Below, piece after piece: positions 5,035 through 7,071 of a DNA stretch of 7,071 bases. The notes beneath the pieces are model-generated. The model was not told where the DNA came from. It did not search any database and saw only the letters and a program-made list of their open reading frames with translations. The translations under genes and the position numbers were made by a program. Numbering within the stretch: position 1 is the first letter of the stretch; each line of letters begins with the position of its first letter. The stretch is from Verrucomicrobiales bacterium (GTDB lineage Bacteria; Verrucomicrobiota; Verrucomicrobiia; Verrucomicrobiales; DEV007): NCBI GenBank assembly GCA_023253615.1, contig JALRFZ010000617.1, positions 1 to 7,071 on the forward strand, read 5' to 3'.

Positions 5035-7071
5035 ATGCCCGACTCCCCGACCACGCGCCTGCCCCTCTTCGTCGTGCTGCTGTCCGCTCTCTGTGGAAAG
5101 ACGGTGGGCGGGGAGACGGTCCGCTTCAACCGCGACATCCTCCCCATTCTCTCGGACAAATGTTTTCATTGCCATGGCCCCGATGCTGGATCGCGAAAGG
5201 CCGATCTTCGCCTTGATGAGGAATCCTTCCTGACTCGTGGAGTGGAAAGCGGTCACGCCGTCATCGCTCCGGGGGATCCCGGAAAGAGCGAACTCATTTA
5301 CCGGATCACGACGGACGATGAGAACGAGGTGATGCCTCCTCCCGACTACGCCAAACAGCTCACCCCGGAGGAAAAGGGAATCCTCGCCGCCTGGGTGAAG
5401 AGCGGGGCCGCCTGGGAAGGGCACTGGGCTTTCACGCCGCCGAAGCGTCCCGCCATTCCAGCCGCGGACGAGGGCATCGGCCCCATCGACGCCTTGATCC
5501 TTCAGCGCCTCGACGCGGAAGGGATCACTCCTGCGGCTCCCGCTGATCCCGCGACCTGGCTCCGCCGCGCCGCGCTCGACCTCACAGGACTGCCGCCTCA
5601 TCCTGACATCACCACGCGATTCCTCGCCGACCTCGACTACGGGGCCGCAGCCGAGGCTCTCCTCGCGAGCCCGCGCTACGGCGAACGTTTGGCCTGGGAC
5701 TGGCTCGAGGCAGCCCGTTACGCCGATACCCACGGCTATCAGAAGGACAATCTCCGCTCGATGTGGGCCTGGCGCGACTGGGTCGTGAAGGCGTTCAACG
5801 AAAACCAGCCCTTCGACCAATTCACGATTGAACAACTCGCCGGCGACCTTCTCCCCGCCCCGACCACCGCCCAGCTCGTCGCGACGGGATTCAACCGCAA
5901 TCACCGCATCAACGCCGAGGCCGGTGCCATCGACGAAGAATACCGCACCGAGTACGTCATCGACCGCGTCGACACCACCGCGACCGTCTGGATGGGTCTC
6001 ACCGCGGGGTGCTCGCGCTGTCACGACCACAAATTCGATCCGCTGACCCAGCGCGAGTTTTTCCAGCTCGCCGCCTTCTTCAACAACATCGATGAAAAGG
6101 GAGCCGACGGGGTCGCGTTGACGGCGGCGCCCGATCTCGAGATCGACCTTCCCGGCTTCGAGCCGCCGATCCGGGAGCATACGGAGACCCTGACAAAGAT
6201 CGAGAATGAGATCCTCGAAAAGGCAAACGAACTGGAATCCGAATCCGGGCAATGGCTCTCCGACAAGCGGGCGATCCTCGCCTCGCAAAACTACTGGCTC
6301 GTCACCGAACCGGTCGAAGTCAAAGGCGACTCCACCTTCACCCCTCTCCCGGACCGCTCCATTCTTTTGGGCGGCGGCATCCCCCTCAACGACACCCATC
6401 GCCTCGCGATCGAGACGGCCCATCCCGTATCCGTCAGATCGATCCGGCTCGAAGCGCTCCCGCATTCCGACCTGACCGGGGGTTCTCTTTCCCCCAGTTT
6501 TAACGGAGACTTTCTCCTCTCGGAAATTCGCCTGACGAGGAACGGAGGTCCGGTCGCCTTACAATCGGCGAAGGCGACGCTCGAAGCGACGGACCGTCCC
6601 GCTGCCGCCGCCATCGACGGAGATCCTCTCAGCGGCTGGTCCGTCGGCGGAGGCAAAACCGAAACCGTCAGTGCCGTCTTCACCCTGACCGAACCAATCA
6701 CCCTCGATCCGGCGGACAAGATCGAGGTCGCCCTCGCCTACCTCTCGCGGGAGGAGCAGTATTTCATCGGGCGTTTTCGCGTGAGCTTTGCCGTCGGAGA
6801 TCCCCGGGAGGCCGAACTCACCCAGACCCTGGGCGCGGCGCTCTCATCCGGTTCGCCGGAACCCCTCGCGCGGGAGTTTCGCGAGAGCACGCCGCTGCTG
6901 GCGGAGCTCCGGAGTCGGCGCGACCTCGCCCGCGAGGCGCTCGAGGCCGCCCGGGCCGCCTCCAAAACGCGGGTCATGATCATGCGCGAACGAAGCGGCG
7001 AAGCGCGCCCCACCCACGTCCTCGGCCGGGGACTCTACGATCAGCCAGGGGAAAAGGTCTCGCCGGAGGTG
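5035..7071 (+). CDS. PSCyt1-DUF1549-DUF1553 protein (planctomycete-type cytochrome c), 3' partial
   Basis: The frame is open from ATG 5035 to the window end (679 codons) and the C-terminus lies outside. Residues 9-26 (LPLFVVLLSALCGKTVGG) form a Sec-type signal sequence, so it is exported. The PSCyt1 domain follows, with the heme motif CFHCH at residues 43-47 in FNRDILPILSDKCFHCHGPD. DUF1549 (PSCyt2) starts near residue 153 (IDALILQRLDAEGI) and carries a second heme-type motif, CSRCH at 326-330, in GCSRCHDHKFDP. Residues about 381-406 are charged and coiled-coil-like. Residues about 417-585 form a beta-rich insert resembling a discoidin-type carbohydrate-binding fold (weak). DUF1553 (PSD1) begins near 643 (SKTRVMIMRERSGEARPTHV). 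The family is abundant in Planctomycetes and Verrucomicrobia, often beside DUF1501 or sulfatase genes, and is thought to take part in periplasmic redox steps of complex carbohydrate breakdown; the reaction is not established. No good Shine-Dalgarno sequence precedes the start, which is chosen because the signal sequence follows directly. Confidence 0.93.
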   Translation, partial: MPDSPTTRLPLFVVLLSALCGKTVGGETVRFNRDILPILSDKCFHCHGPDAGSRKADLRLDEESFLTRGVESGHAVIAPGDPGKSELIYRITTDDENEVMPPPDYAKQLTPEEKGILAAWVKSGAAWEGHWAFTPPKRPAIPAADEGIGPIDALILQRLDAEGITPAAPADPATWLRRAALDLTGLPPHPDITTRFLADLDYGAAAEALLASPRYGERLAWDWLEAARYADTHGYQKDNLRSMWAWRDWVVKAFNENQPFDQFTIEQLAGDLLPAPTTAQLVATGFNRNHRINAEAGAIDEEYRTEYVIDRVDTTATVWMGLTAGCSRCHDHKFDPLTQREFFQLAAFFNNIDEKGADGVALTAAPDLEIDLPGFEPPIREHTETLTKIENEILEKANELESESGQWLSDKRAILASQNYWLVTEPVEVKGDSTFTPLPDRSILLGGGIPLNDTHRLAIETAHPVSVRSIRLEALPHSDLTGGSLSPSFNGDFLLSEIRLTRNGGPVALQSAKATLEATDRPAAAAIDGDPLSGWSVGGGKTETVSAVFTLTEPITLDPADKIEVALAYLSREEQYFIGRFRVSFAVGDPREAELTQTLGAALSSGSPEPLAREFRESTPLLAELRSRRDLAREALEAARAASKTRVMIMRERSGEARPTHVLGRGLYDQPGEKVSPEV

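Noticed and set aside
4921..6465. Minus-strand open frame of 514 codons opposite the PSCyt1-type gene
   Set aside because: The + strand encodes two CxxCH motifs and full DUF1549 similarity. The antisense translation shows no family features and also overlaps the regulator start.

Overview
The window is GC-rich DNA that looks like a member of the PVC group, most likely Verrucomicrobiota (a planctomycete is the main alternative). The evidence is the protein families: a Ser/Thr kinase fused through a membrane helix to an SUMF1-type domain, a PSCyt1/DUF1549/DUF1553 'planctomycete cytochrome' protein, DUF1501 remnants with a twin-arginine leader, and a XylR-like regulator joining a LacI-type sensor to an AraC-type DNA-binding domain. 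No rRNA, tRNA, CRISPR array, insertion sequence or integrase was seen.

Layout: (1) 1-2639, + strand, the C-terminal part of a large membrane-anchored Ser/Thr kinase whose N-lobe lies before the window. (2) 2640-3764 holds no intact gene. It is a graveyard of at least two genes: the C-terminal half of a family 4-type glycosyltransferase (- strand, about 2700-3195, with a deletion, a frame change and a stop), the C-terminal quarter of a DUF1501 protein (+ strand, about 3197-3568), and the first 48 codons of a DUF1501 protein (- strand, 3578-3724). (3) 3765-4955, - strand, an intact XylR-like regulator. (4) 4956-5034, a short divergent promoter region with a small palindrome. (5) 5035 to the window end, + strand, a PSCyt1-DUF1549-DUF1553 protein cut by the window edge.

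The most interesting point is the graveyard. The two DUF1501 pieces are the two ends of one kind of protein but lie on opposite strands. The + strand piece ends in an ATGA stop/start overlap with a well-placed Shine-Dalgarno sequence, so another gene once followed it. Flipping about 3196-3585 would restore a collinear - strand order: regulator, DUF1501 N-terminus, DUF1501 C-terminus, ATGA, glycosyltransferase. The simplest reading is a former regulator-DUF1501-glycosyltransferase operon that was inverted internally and lost internal segments, while the divergent PSCyt1/DUF1549/DUF1553 gene and the regulator stayed open. A chimeric assembly is the main non-biological alternative.

The regulator and the cytochrome-type gene probably form one divergent unit, with the regulator sensing a small molecule, perhaps a sugar. 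The kinase appears to be a separate signalling gene.
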